A stretch of 64,000 nucleotides of DNA, taken from the NCBI GenBank assembly GCA_040757055.1, contig JBFLXY010000012.1, positions 1 through 64,000 on the forward strand, in the 5' to 3' direction. Below are positions 24,692-32,278 of the stretch, piece after piece. The DNA comes from JAJZRJ01 sp040757055. GTDB lineage: Bacteria; Desulfobacterota; Desulfobulbia; Desulfobulbales; Desulfurivibrionaceae. The position numbers and the translations under genes were made by a program. The notes beneath the pieces are model-generated. The model was not told the origin of the DNA. It worked only from the letters and a program-made list of their open reading frames with translations, and searched no databases. How positions within the stretch are numbered: position 1 is the stretch's first letter; each line of letters begins with the position of its first letter.

Positions 24692-25117
24692 GTGAAAATC
24701 CAGGAGATCTTCCAGAGCATCCGGGCCCGCGGCACTGCTGCCGCACCGACCGCTGGCGCCACCGACTTCCAGCAGGTTCTGGCCCAGAAGATCGCGACCA
24801 GCGCCGCCGCCAGCCAGACCGCCGCCACCGCCCCATCCTCCGCCAGCCACATCCCCGCCACCCTGCGGCTGCACGGGCTGGAACTGACCGAATCCACCAT
24901 AAACACCCTGGACTCCTACATCGCTGCCCTGGGCAACTCCGGAATCAAAATCCAGGATCTGGAGCCCTTTGTGGCCGCGCTGGAAGAGGAGGTGGCCGCC
25001 CTGCTGGAGGCCAAAAGCCAGATGCCGGGCAATGACCCGCTGGCCAAAATGCTCGACCGGGTGGCCACGGTCTCCTATATCGAAACCGTCAAATTCCGGC
25101 GGGGCGATTACGCCTGA
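24692..25117 (+). CDS. Uncharacterised alanine-rich cytosolic protein
   Basis: The 141-residue protein begins (GTG) KIQEIFQSIRARG. A low-complexity Ala/Thr stretch follows (about residues 14-55), then a helical C-terminal half (LTESTINTLDSYIAALGNSGIKI...EEEVAALLEAKSQ). GAGG is seven bases before the GTG. The layout resembles small flagellum- or pilus-associated proteins of delta-proteobacteria, but I cannot name a family. A terminator follows at 25150. Confidence 0.6.
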   Translation: MKIQEIFQSIRARGTAAAPTAGATDFQQVLAQKIATSAAASQTAATAPSSASHIPATLRLHGLELTESTINTLDSYIAALGNSGIKIQDLEPFVAALEEEVAALLEAKSQMPGNDPLAKMLDRVATVSYIETVKFRRGDYA

Positions 25118-25149
25118 ACCGCTGATTCCCGCCGCACCCAGAAAACGCC

Positions 25150-25182
25150 AAGGGGCTTTCCGCACGGACTGCCCCTTTTCTG
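25150..25182 (+). terminator. Intrinsic terminator after the 24692 gene
   Basis: AAGGGGC (25150-25156) pairs with GCCCCTT (25171-25177) across a 14-base loop and is followed by TTCTGTT. It separates this gene from rluB. Confidence 0.65.
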
Positions 25183-25199
25183 TTGCATCACGGTGACCG

Positions 25200-25910
25200 A
25201 TGAAGGAACGCCTCCAAAAAATTCTGGCCCAGGCCGGGGTGGCTTCCCGCCGCACCGCTGAGGAATACATCCGGGCAGGCCGGGTGGCGGTGGACGGCAC
25301 CATTGTCACCGAGATGGGGCTGCAGCTCGATCCCGGCCGGCACCGCATCACCTTCGACGGCAGGCCCATCAGCCGCGAGGAACGGTTCGTCTATATCCTG
25401 CTCAACAAACCGGCCGGGTACGTCACCACCCTGAGCGATCCCCAGGGGCGGCCGCTGGTCACCAGCCTGCTCCGCGACGTCAGGGAACGGGTCTTTCCGG
25501 TGGGCCGCCTCGACCTCGACACCGAAGGCGCCCTTTTTCTCACCAACGACGGCGAGTTGGCCAATCGGATCATCCACCCCAAGTACGAGATCAACAAAAC
25601 CTACGTGGCCACGGTCAAGGGCCGGCCCGGCCGCGAGCAGTTGCGGCGCCTGGAGGAGGGCATCCTGCTCGACGGCCAGCAGACCTGGCCGGCCAAGGTG
25701 CGGGTGGTGCGGGAGGAAGGGAAAAGCACGGCCATCGAAATCGTCATCCATGAAGGCAAGAAGCGGCAGGTGCGCAAGATGTTCGCCGCCATCGGCCACC
25801 CCGTGCTCCACCTGCAGCGCACGGCCTATGGCAAGCTGCGCCTGGGCAGCCTCCCCCTCGGATCGTACCGATATCTCGGCCAAAAGGAGCTTGCCCGGAT
25901 CTTTGCCTGA
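25200..25910 (+). CDS. rluB: RsuA/RluB-type pseudouridine synthase
   Basis: The enzyme modifies a uridine in 23S (or 16S) rRNA. The N-terminal S4 domain is at residues 1-60 (LQKILAQAGVASRRTAEEYI). The catalytic block PVGRLDLDTEGALFLTNDGELA holds the nucleophilic aspartate (GRLDxDTxG). EGKKRQVRKMFAAIGHPVLHLQR is the RsuA/RluB family's second signature. 236 residues is the expected size without the Lys-rich tail seen in E. coli RluB. Substrate choice between RluB and RluE/F classes is by similarity only. Confidence 0.9.
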   Translation: MKERLQKILAQAGVASRRTAEEYIRAGRVAVDGTIVTEMGLQLDPGRHRITFDGRPISREERFVYILLNKPAGYVTTLSDPQGRPLVTSLLRDVRERVFPVGRLDLDTEGALFLTNDGELANRIIHPKYEINKTYVATVKGRPGREQLRRLEEGILLDGQQTWPAKVRVVREEGKSTAIEIVIHEGKKRQVRKMFAAIGHPVLHLQRTAYGKLRLGSLPLGSYRYLGQKELARIFA

Positions 25911-25920
25911 AAAAATATGC

Positions 25921-25950
25921 TTTACAATTCATGAGTTACCTGTTTATCAT
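25921..25950 (+). promoter_or_regulatory. Promoter for the HU/IHF gene
   Basis: TTTACA (25921-25926) and TATCAT (25945-25950) have an 18-base spacer, giving a leader of about 110 bases. Confidence 0.55.
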
Positions 25951-26065
25951 AGGTCATCTGCTTGGATTTAAAGTGTTTTTGCGGCAGAAGAACGATGCGC
26001 AGCGGCAGGCAGGAGAGGGAAACGATCCGGCAGCAGTCGGTAGCGGAACCTAGCAGGAGAGGGGC

Positions 26066-26341
26066 ATGAACAAATCGGAGCTGATCGAGGCGCTGGCCGA
26101 GGAAACCAAGATCCCGCTGCGGGATGCGGGCACCATTGCCAACACCATTCTGGATGCGATGAGTGACGCGCTGGCCGGCGGCGACAGCATCGAAATCCGC
26201 GGCTTTGGCAGCTTCGTGGTGAAGGAGTACAGCTCCTATTTCGGCCGCAACCCCAAGACCGGGGAGAAGATCCAGGTCAAGCCCAAGAAACTCCCCTTTT
26301 TCAAGGTTGGCAAGGAACTCAAGGAGCTGGTGAACAAGTAA
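26066..26341 (+). CDS. HU/IHF-family DNA-bending protein
   Basis: This is a 91-residue nucleoid protein. MNKSELIEALAEET is the usual start. IRGFGSFVVKEYSSYFGRNPKTGEKI holds the GFGSF motif and the RNPxTG beta-arm tip that intercalates into DNA. AGGAGAGGGGC precedes the ATG. The residues near the arm (SSYFGRNPKTGEKIQVKPKKLPFF) look more like IHF-beta or generic HU than like IHF-alpha. A histone-like gene lies at the left edge, so the organism has at least two nucleoid proteins. Confidence 0.93.
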   Translation: MNKSELIEALAEETKIPLRDAGTIANTILDAMSDALAGGDSIEIRGFGSFVVKEYSSYFGRNPKTGEKIQVKPKKLPFFKVGKELKELVNK

Positions 26342-26357
26342 TCCCTGTCGCCTTTCT

Positions 26358-27695
26358 TTACCTTTCTTCGATTTCTCCCACCAGGTCATAGGGGTGGGCC
26401 TCGGTGATCCGCACCGGCACCATCTCCCCCGGATTGCAGATTCCGGCGCTGATGTAGACGCAGCCGTCGATCTCCGGCGCCTGCGAGGCAAGACGCCCCT
26501 CCAGCAGCAGATCGGTCTCAGAGCTGACCCCCTCGACCAGCACCGTCTCCACCGTACCGACCCGCAGGGTGTTGCGGGCCAGGGAAATCTCGCGCTGCAC
26601 CGCCATGAGCCGCTCCCGCCGCTCCTCCTTGACCTCCTCCTCGATCTGGTCCGGCAGCCCGAAGGCCGCACACCCTTCCTCATTGGAGTAGGTGAAGATG
26701 CCGACGTGATCCAGGGTGAACTCGCGGAGAAAGGCCTCGAGCATCTCCACATCCTGCTCGCTCTCGCCGGGGAATCCGACCATCAGGGTGGTGCGGATGG
26801 CAGCGCCTGGCAGCTCCCGACGGATACGGCGCACCACCTCCTGGGCCTGACGGTGGTCGTACGGCCGGTTCATCGCCTTGAGCATCCGGCTTGAAACATG
26901 CTGGAGCGGCACATCGAGATAGGACACGATCCGCGGGTTGGCGGCCATGAAGCGGAGAAGCGCCTCCGTCACCCGCACCGGATAGAGGTAGAGAAGGCGC
27001 AGCCAGGGGATATCGGTGGCAGCAAGCAGGCCGGCCAGGAGATCGAGCAGCCTCGGACCGCCTGGCCCGAGATCGTGGCCATAGGCGGTGAGGTCCTGGG
27101 CCACCAGGGTCAACTCCTGCACCCCGGCCGCGGCCAGAGACCTGGCCTCGGTCAGCAGATCGTCAAGGGGGCGGCTGCGCAACCCACCACGCAGGGAGGG
27201 GATGAGACAGTAAGCGCAGCGGTTGGCGCACCCCTCGGTCACCTTGAGGTAGGCGCGATGGGAGGGCGTGGAGAGCTGGCGCGGCAGGGTGGCGTCCATC
27301 AAAAAGGTGGGCGTGGCCAGAGCCAGCGCCACCGGCTCACCGGCCAGGCATTGCTGCAGGCGGGGCACAATCTCCTGGGTGCCCTCGGTGCCGATGAAGA
27401 GATCCACCTCGGGCAGTTCCCGGGCCAGATCCTCGCCATACCGCTGGACCATGCAGCCCGCCACCACCAGCACCTTTTCGGGCTGCGCCTCCTTCAGTTC
27501 CGCGAGGGCGAGGATGGTGTCGATTCCCTCTTCCACCGCAGACTGGATGAAGCCGCAGGTGTTGACCAGGAGGATGTCGGCATCCTCCGGCTCTTCCACC
27601 GCCGTAAAACCCGCCTCCTGCAGGAGACCGAGCATCATCTCGGAATCGACCAGGTTCTTCGGACAGCCAAGACTGGTGACGTGGACACGCCTCAT
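26358..27695 (-). CDS. rimO: Ribosomal protein S12 methylthiotransferase RimO
   Basis: This radical-SAM enzyme adds a methylthio group to an aspartate of ribosomal protein S12. The UPF0004 N-domain contains TSLGCPKNLVDSE and LVNTCGFIQSAVEE, whose cysteines bind one cluster. The radical-SAM motif is KVTEGCANRCAYCLIP (CxxxCxxC). A C-terminal TRAM domain is near residues 380-445. The GCPKNLVDSE start is characteristic of RimO rather than MiaB. I choose the ATG at 27695; an in-frame TTG at 27704 touches the GGAGG. 445 residues is standard. Confidence 0.95.
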   Translation of the reverse strand: MRRVHVTSLGCPKNLVDSEMMLGLLQEAGFTAVEEPEDADILLVNTCGFIQSAVEEGIDTILALAELKEAQPEKVLVVAGCMVQRYGEDLARELPEVDLFIGTEGTQEIVPRLQQCLAGEPVALALATPTFLMDATLPRQLSTPSHRAYLKVTEGCANRCAYCLIPSLRGGLRSRPLDDLLTEARSLAAAGVQELTLVAQDLTAYGHDLGPGGPRLLDLLAGLLAATDIPWLRLLYLYPVRVTEALLRFMAANPRIVSYLDVPLQHVSSRMLKAMNRPYDHRQAQEVVRRIRRELPGAAIRTTLMVGFPGESEQDVEMLEAFLREFTLDHVGIFTYSNEEGCAAFGLPDQIEEEVKEERRERLMAVQREISLARNTLRVGTVETVLVEGVSSETDLLLEGRLASQAPEIDGCVYISAGICNPGEMVPVRITEAHPYDLVGEIEER

Positions 27696-27774
27696 GGCCA
27701 GCAACCCTCCTCAGGGCCGGCACCCGGCGGGGCATCGTCCGGCCCGCCGGCACCCACCCAAGCCGTGCGCCAAT

Positions 27775-27803
27775 AAAAAAAGGCCGCAGGAAATCCTGCG
27801 GCC
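27775..27803 (-). terminator. Terminator of the atp (F0) operon
   Basis: A perfect 10-base-pair stem (27782-27791 with 27794-27803) is followed on the minus strand by TTTTTTTATT. It lies 32 bases after the atpE stop and separates it from rimO. Confidence 0.9.
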
Positions 27804-27834
27804 CCTCTGCAGCACCAGGGTGCTGCCAAATGCC

Positions 27835-28173
27835 TTAGCCAAGCAGCGGGTTGGCGAAGAGCAGGATCAGCGAGATGACCAGACCGTAGATGGTCAGAGA
27901 CTCGATGAGCGCCAGACCGATGATCATGGTGACGGTGATCTTGCCGGAGGCCTCGGGGTTGCGGGCGATACCGGAGCAGGCGCCACCGATACCGGCGCCC
28001 ATGCCGATGCCGCAGCCCAGCGCGGCTACGCCTACGGAGAGCGCGGCGGCCAGGCAGATCAGGGCCAGGTTGGCAGCCGGAGCGGCAGCAGCGGCCTCGC
28101 CGGCCTCGGCAGCCATGGCCACGGTGGCCATACCAAGAACCATCAGTGCGGACAGAATACCTACCTTCTTCAT
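27835..28173 (-). CDS. atpE: ATP synthase F0 subunit c
   Basis: Subunit c forms the ion-carrying rotor ring. The 112-residue precursor starts with a signal-like segment (MKKVGILSALMVLGMATVAMA), followed by the mature two-helix hairpin. Helix 1 has GCGIGMGAGIGGACSGIARNPEA. Helix 2 has LALIESLTIYGLVISLILLF with the ion-binding glutamate. The position that holds glutamine in sodium-type rings is Met here, so I infer proton coupling. GGAGGAAC precedes the ATG. Upstream in-frame codons are not family-like. It is the last gene of the F0 cluster; F1 genes are not in the window. Confidence 0.95.
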   Translation of the reverse strand: MKKVGILSALMVLGMATVAMAAEAGEAAAAAPAANLALICLAAALSVGVAALGCGIGMGAGIGGACSGIARNPEASGKITVTMIIGLALIESLTIYGLVISLILLFANPLLG

Positions 28174-28244
28174 TGTGTTCCTCCTTGTTGCAAAAAGTTT
28201 GTTATTTGGCCTTCTTCGTTGATTACGCAACGGGTTTCACAAAA

Positions 28245-28967
28245 TCAGTGGGCATGCTCCATGGATGCCGAGAAATAGAGAATCGACAGCAGCAGGAACA
28301 CCATGGCCTGCACGATGGAGACGAAAACGCCCAGCACCAGGATGGGCAACGGCGCGAAGTAGGCGCCGGCCAGCATGAAGAGGATGCCCAAAAGGGTCTC
28401 CTTGGCCATGATGTTGCCGAAAAGACGGATGGAGAGCGAAAGGATACGCGCCAGGTGGCTGATGAGTTCGATGGGGAACATCAGCGGAATGAGCCACGGA
28501 ATCGGCCCGAGGAAATGCTTGATGTACCCGAGGCCATGGAACTTCACGCCCAGGATGTGGGTGGTGCAAAAGACGATCAGGGTGCAACCCAGGGTGATGT
28601 TGAGGTTCGAGGTGGGGGACATGAAGCCGGGCATCAGACCCACCATGTTGGCCACCAGGATATAGATGAAGAAGGTGGCCAGCATCGGGAACATCATCCG
28701 GGCGCCTTCCTTGCCCATGTTCTCGGCCATGAAGTCTTCCAGGCCGCCGATGATCACCTCCCAGAAGTTCTGCCCCTTGTTCGGCACCAGGCTCATCTGG
28801 CCCATGGTGAGTTTCGGCATGATGATGAGAAAGAGCATGACGAACCAGGTGTAGGTCATGTGCGGGGAAACCAGCTTGGCCAGCAGGGTGTCACCCACCG
28901 GGCCGTGCGGCACCGGCATGCCGAGCTTTTCCAGGATGAGCGAGATGAATAATATTGGATGTTCCAT
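28245..28967 (-). CDS. atpB: ATP synthase F0 subunit a
   Basis: Subunit a provides the ion half-channels next to the c ring. The 240-residue membrane protein carries the essential arginine in LSLSIRLFGNIMAKE, with LMFPIELISHLAR before it and the C-terminal SIVQAMVFLLLSILYFS. The N-terminus MEHPILFISLILEKLG is typical of delta-proteobacterial forms. The spacing to atpI is three bases. Confidence 0.97.
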   Translation of the reverse strand: MEHPILFISLILEKLGMPVPHGPVGDTLLAKLVSPHMTYTWFVMLFLIIMPKLTMGQMSLVPNKGQNFWEVIIGGLEDFMAENMGKEGARMMFPMLATFFIYILVANMVGLMPGFMSPTSNLNITLGCTLIVFCTTHILGVKFHGLGYIKHFLGPIPWLIPLMFPIELISHLARILSLSIRLFGNIMAKETLLGILFMLAGAYFAPLPILVLGVFVSIVQAMVFLLLSILYFSASMEHAH

Positions 28968-28970
28968 GCC

Positions 28971-29384
28971 CTACGCCTCCTTGCTGCGAGTTGTATAAAT
29001 CCTTCGGGCCGCGCCGGCCACCGCGATGCCGATCCCCAGAAGCACGGTGGAAAGGCCAATGAGCAGCCCCACCACATGCACCTGCCGGAAATAGACCAGC
29101 AGGAAGAGAATCACCACCACGAAACCGAGGCGGACGTAATATCGCATGAAAAACCGGGCCTTGGCCGCGGTGAGATTCCCCCCGAGCAGACGGGTGAGAT
29201 CCCTTTGCAACATGAAAAAACTGGCATTGGCAATCACGCCGCCCACCAGCACCGAGCCGGCGACAAAACCGGAAAAGCCCAGCCAGGCGGCCACGGTCAG
29301 GCCGGCCAGGGCCAGCCAGTTGACGGCCTGGACCAGCCGCAGCGAGAGGTCGCCGGCTGCGGTATCGGCCGGGGCCTCCGCCAT
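28971..29384 (-). CDS. atpI: ATP synthase subunit I (AtpI-like)
   Basis: AtpI proteins assist assembly of the c ring. The 137-residue protein has four hydrophobic segments (NWLALAGLTVAAWLGFSG, VLVGGVIANASFFMLQRDL, RLGFVVVILFLLVYF, VGLLIGLSTVLLGIGIAVAG), the usual plan. Its ATG at 29384 shares one base with the stop of the upstream gene, indicating translational coupling. The longer upstream open frame is therefore rejected. Confidence 0.85.
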   Translation of the reverse strand: MAEAPADTAAGDLSLRLVQAVNWLALAGLTVAAWLGFSGFVAGSVLVGGVIANASFFMLQRDLTRLLGGNLTAAKARFFMRYYVRLGFVVVILFLLVYFRQVHVVGLLIGLSTVLLGIGIAVAGAARRIYTTRSKEA

Positions 29385-29608
29385 CAGAGGTCCTTCCTTC
29401 TGGCCATGGTGTAGAGGTTCTTGAAGGCCGCCGCGATGCCGAACCCGAGAAAGATCAGGGTCAGCCACGGCGAGGTCCTGCCGCCGAACACCTTGTGGTC
29501 CAGAAGGTAGCCGATGCCCACGCCGATGAAAATGGAGAAGGCCACGGCCATGCCGATGGTGCTGAACTCTGCCAACAACCTCATCATTTCCTTGCGATTG
29601 TTGGTCAT
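29384..29608 (-). CDS. atpZ: AtpZ-like F0 accessory protein
   Basis: The 74-residue protein contains two transmembrane helices, with FSTIGMAVAFSIFIGVGIGYLLDHKVFG and TLIFLGFGIAAAFKNLYTMARR. This matches the AtpZ/AtpI (F0F1-ATPase subunit, putative Mg/Ca transporter) family. It is the first gene of the leftward atpZ-atpI-atpB-atpE cluster. Confidence 0.88.
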   Translation of the reverse strand: MTNNRKEMMRLLAEFSTIGMAVAFSIFIGVGIGYLLDHKVFGGRTSPWLTLIFLGFGIAAAFKNLYTMARRKDL

Positions 29609-29662
29609 CGGCCCCTCGCGTTCACCGCCGGAAAGCGCGCCACGACGATGAAATCGTTTCGT

Positions 29663-29691
29663 TTCCTATCATGGCCGCCCCCCAAAGTCAA
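29663..29691 (-). promoter_or_regulatory. Promoter for the F0 gene cluster
   Basis: TTGACT (29691-29686) and TAGGAA (29668-29663) have a 17-base spacer on the minus strand. The -10 is weak. No terminator is apparent between hemL and this promoter. Confidence 0.45.
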
Positions 29692-29705
29692 CGGCTTTTT
29701 CCCCT

Positions 29706-30995
29706 TTACGCCAACTTTTTGAATGACCATTCAGTTTTGTCGAGAACCGCCGCCAGGTCCGCCTCGGACTGCGCGGCCGAGATAAAAGCCGCCTCGAACT
29801 GGGAGGGCGCCAGCCAGACCCCCTGGGCGAGCATATTGCGGAAGTGGGCCCCATAGCGGTCGGCATTGGCCGTCATGGCCGAGGCGAAGTCCGTGACCGG
29901 GCCCGGCGTGAAGAAGGCGGTCATCATGGAGCCCACCCGGTTCAACACGGTCTGGCCGGGGAGATGTTTCTCGGCAATCTCCGTGAGCCCCCTGGCAAAA
30001 CCGGCGGCCTTCTGCTCCAGCGCCTGATAGAAGCCGGGCCGGGCGAGTTCCTTCAGGGTGGCAACGCCGGCGGCCATGGCCAGCGGGTTGCCGGAAAGGG
30101 TGCCCGCTTGGTAAACCGGCCCCACGGGGGAGATGTGGTCCATGATCTCTTTCTTGCCGCCATAAGCCCCCACCGGCAGTCCGCCGCCGATGATCTTGCC
30201 CAGGCAGGTGAGGTCGGGCATGATGTTGTAGTACTGCTGCGCCCCGCCCAGGGCGAGGCGGAAACCGGTGATCACCTCGTCGAAGATGAGCAGGATGCCG
30301 CGCTCGGCGGTGAGGGAGCGCAGAGCCTGCAGGAATTGGGGCTCGGGCGCCACCACCCCCATGTTGCCCGCCACCGGCTCGACGATGACGCAGGCGATGT
30401 CGAGGCTCTCGTCCCGCAGGGTCTTCTCCAGGGTGGCCACATCGTTGTAGGGAATGGAAAGGGTGTTCCTGACGATGTCCTCCGGCACGCCGGGGCTGCC
30501 GGGAATCCCAAGGGTGATGACGCCGGAGCCGGCCTTGACCAGAAAGCTGTCGGCATGGCCGTGGTAGCAGCCGTCGAACTTCACCACCTTGGTGCGACCG
30601 GTGTAGCCGCGGGCCAGGCGGATGGCGCTCATGGTCGCCTCGGTGCCGGAGCTGACGAAGCGCACCTTTTCCACCGAGGGCAGGGCCGCGATCACCAGTT
30701 CGGCCAGATCGATCTCCTTGGGGGTGGGGGCGCCGAAGGAGGTGCCGCCCGAGAGCGTCTCGGTGATGGCCGCCACCACCGCCGGATGGTTGTGGCCGAG
30801 GATCATCGGCCCCCAGGAGCAGACGAAATCGATGAACTCGTTGCCGTCCACGTCATAGACCCTGGCGCCGTTGGCCCGGGCCACGAAGAGGGGGTCGCAG
30901 CCCACCGACCTGCAGGCCCGCACGGGGCTGTTGACCCCGCCGGGGATGAGGCTCTGGGCCTTGGCAAACAACTCCTTGGAACGTTCGGTCTTCAT
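29706..30995 (-). CDS. hemL: Glutamate-1-semialdehyde 2,1-aminomutase
   Basis: This PLP enzyme makes 5-aminolevulinate from the product of HemA, completing the C5 entry into heme, siroheme and corrinoids. The start is RSKELFAKAQSLIPGGVNSPVRA. The PLP lysine is in CLGKIIGGGLPVGAYGG, and LLIFDEVITGFR precedes it. STGEA/T-type FVSSGTEATMSAIRLARG and FDGCYHGHAD are present. The length of 429 residues is standard. The start at 30995 follows GGGGAG. Confidence 0.97.
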   Translation of the reverse strand: MKTERSKELFAKAQSLIPGGVNSPVRACRSVGCDPLFVARANGARVYDVDGNEFIDFVCSWGPMILGHNHPAVVAAITETLSGGTSFGAPTPKEIDLAELVIAALPSVEKVRFVSSGTEATMSAIRLARGYTGRTKVVKFDGCYHGHADSFLVKAGSGVITLGIPGSPGVPEDIVRNTLSIPYNDVATLEKTLRDESLDIACVIVEPVAGNMGVVAPEPQFLQALRSLTAERGILLIFDEVITGFRLALGGAQQYYNIMPDLTCLGKIIGGGLPVGAYGGKKEIMDHISPVGPVYQAGTLSGNPLAMAAGVATLKELARPGFYQALEQKAAGFARGLTEIAEKHLPGQTVLNRVGSMMTAFFTPGPVTDFASAMTANADRYGAHFRNMLAQGVWLAPSQFEAAFISAAQSEADLAAVLDKTEWSFKKLA

Positions 30996-31051
30996 GGTCT
31001 CCCCTTCCCCCTGTGGCTGGCGTTGACGGAAACAGCGGACATTGGCCGGCA

Positions 31052-31081
31052 ACTATAGCACGGGGGCCGCAGCCCTGTCAA
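31052..31081 (-). promoter_or_regulatory. Strong promoter for hemL
   Basis: A perfect TTGACA (31081-31076) and TATAGT (31057-31052) have an 18-base spacer on the minus strand. Confidence 0.75.
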
Positions 31082-31137
31082 AACGAATAGCGCCGGAACC
31101 ACGGAACCGCCACCCCCTGCCATGGCCTCATTTTTCC

Positions 31138-31165
31138 TTGCTTTTTTGTCATCCAGACATATAAT
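31138..31165 (+). promoter_or_regulatory. Promoter for the receiver-domain gene at 31188
   Basis: TTGCTT (31138-31143) and a perfect TATAAT (31160-31165) have a 16-base spacer. Divergent from the hemL promoter. Confidence 0.6.
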
Positions 31166-31187
31166 TCCGGTCAGGAGAACGCCCGCC

Positions 31188-31733
31188 ATGCCCGAGTCGC
31201 CGCCCGACACCATTCTCATCGTGGATGATGACCCCCTCTTTCTCGCCCTGCTGCGTTCCCACATGAAGGCCTTCCGGCTGCCTTTCGCCGAGGCAACCGA
31301 CGGCCAGGATGCCCTGGACAAACTCCGGCAGGAACGTTTTTCCCTTATCATCAGCGACATCAACATGCCGCGCCTCAACGGCATGGAGCTTCTCCGCGAG
31401 GTGCGGTCACAATACCCGGAAACCGGGGTCATTCTCATCACCGGCTACAGCGACCTTTACTCTCACGACCAGGTGATCCAGGCGGGGGCCATCGACTTCC
31501 TGGCCAAGCCCTTTTTCCGGGACGACCTGGAGGCCAAGATCCACCGCGCCCTGCGCGAACAGCGGCTGATCCGCGAAATGAACGACCTGATCAAGGCCCT
31601 GGAGGGACAACTGGCGGAACAGAACGCCACCATCCAGGAGGTCCGCGCCCAATTGCAGGCGGCTGCGGAAAAAGTGAAGGAACTCCAGGCCAGGGCCGTG
31701 CTCACCACCTACGGCCCCCACCGCCGGCGCTGA
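31188..31733 (+). CDS. Response regulator with receiver domain and coiled-coil tail
   Basis: The 181-residue protein has a CheY-like receiver (about 9-125). TILIVDDDP carries the acidic pocket, SLIISDINMPRLNGMELL the phosphorylated aspartate, ILITGYSD the Thr-type switch and FLAKPF the conserved lysine. Residues 125-175 form a heptad-rich coiled coil (LIKALEGQLAEQNATIQEVRAQLQ), not a DNA-binding domain. The output is probably protein-protein contact. AGGAG lies ten bases before the chosen ATG. No kinase is adjacent in the same direction, so it is an orphan. Confidence 0.88.
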   Translation: MPESPPDTILIVDDDPLFLALLRSHMKAFRLPFAEATDGQDALDKLRQERFSLIISDINMPRLNGMELLREVRSQYPETGVILITGYSDLYSHDQVIQAGAIDFLAKPFFRDDLEAKIHRALREQRLIREMNDLIKALEGQLAEQNATIQEVRAQLQAAAEKVKELQARAVLTTYGPHRRR

Positions 31734-31817
31734 CGCCATATCGCCTTGACTTTTCCGATCATCGTGCCGAATATAGCGACAATCCCGGTCTCATTCACTC
31801 CCAGCGCGAGGAACACC

Positions 31818-32255
31818 ATGGAACTGCACGACCCGAATCCGCACCAGAAACTGATCGAGATGTGCGACTGCTACCTCGACACCAACTACCACACCAAACT
31901 CCAGGCCGTGGCCACCACTGCCCCGGCCGACGTCGCCGAGGAGAGCACCCGCTACCTGGCCCTGGCCCTGCTCCATGCCATTACCGAAAAAGCGGCCAAA
32001 CTCTCCTTCAAGCGCAAGAAGGAGCATTTCACCGTCACCGTCCAGGTGGAGGACGACAAAATCTCCCTGCCCACCCCGCCCAGGGCGGTCTTCGACGGCG
32101 TGCTGGCCCTCATGCGGGCCATCCTCCACGCCGAAGGCAACAAGGCGTCCATGCCGCTGGCCCTGGGGCTCAGGAGCGGCGACATCGAGGTGCAGGTGAA
32201 GCTGGAGCAGGAGAAAGACAAGGAAAGCCTGAAGATCAGGCTGCCCCAGTTCTGA
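31818..32255 (+). CDS. Uncharacterised cytosolic protein
   Basis: The 145-residue protein has no signal, membrane segment or recognisable domain. It opens MELHDPNPHQKLIEMCDCYLDTNYH. The middle (HAITEKAAKLSFKRKKEHFTVTVQVEDDKISLP) looks like a helix followed by beta-strands. The end is strongly charged (VKLEQEKDKESLKIRLPQF). GAGG lies five bases before the ATG. It lies 84 bases after the receiver gene and may be co-transcribed. It converges with the PilB-like gene. Confidence 0.65.
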   Translation: MELHDPNPHQKLIEMCDCYLDTNYHTKLQAVATTAPADVAEESTRYLALALLHAITEKAAKLSFKRKKEHFTVTVQVEDDKISLPTPPRAVFDGVLALMRAILHAEGNKASMPLALGLRSGDIEVQVKLEQEKDKESLKIRLPQF

Positions 32256-32278
32256 CCGCCTGTTCGGAAAGGGAAGCG

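Noticed and set aside
22461..24836. 791-codon antisense frame across the UbiD-family gene
   Set aside because: The sense frame has all UbiD motifs.
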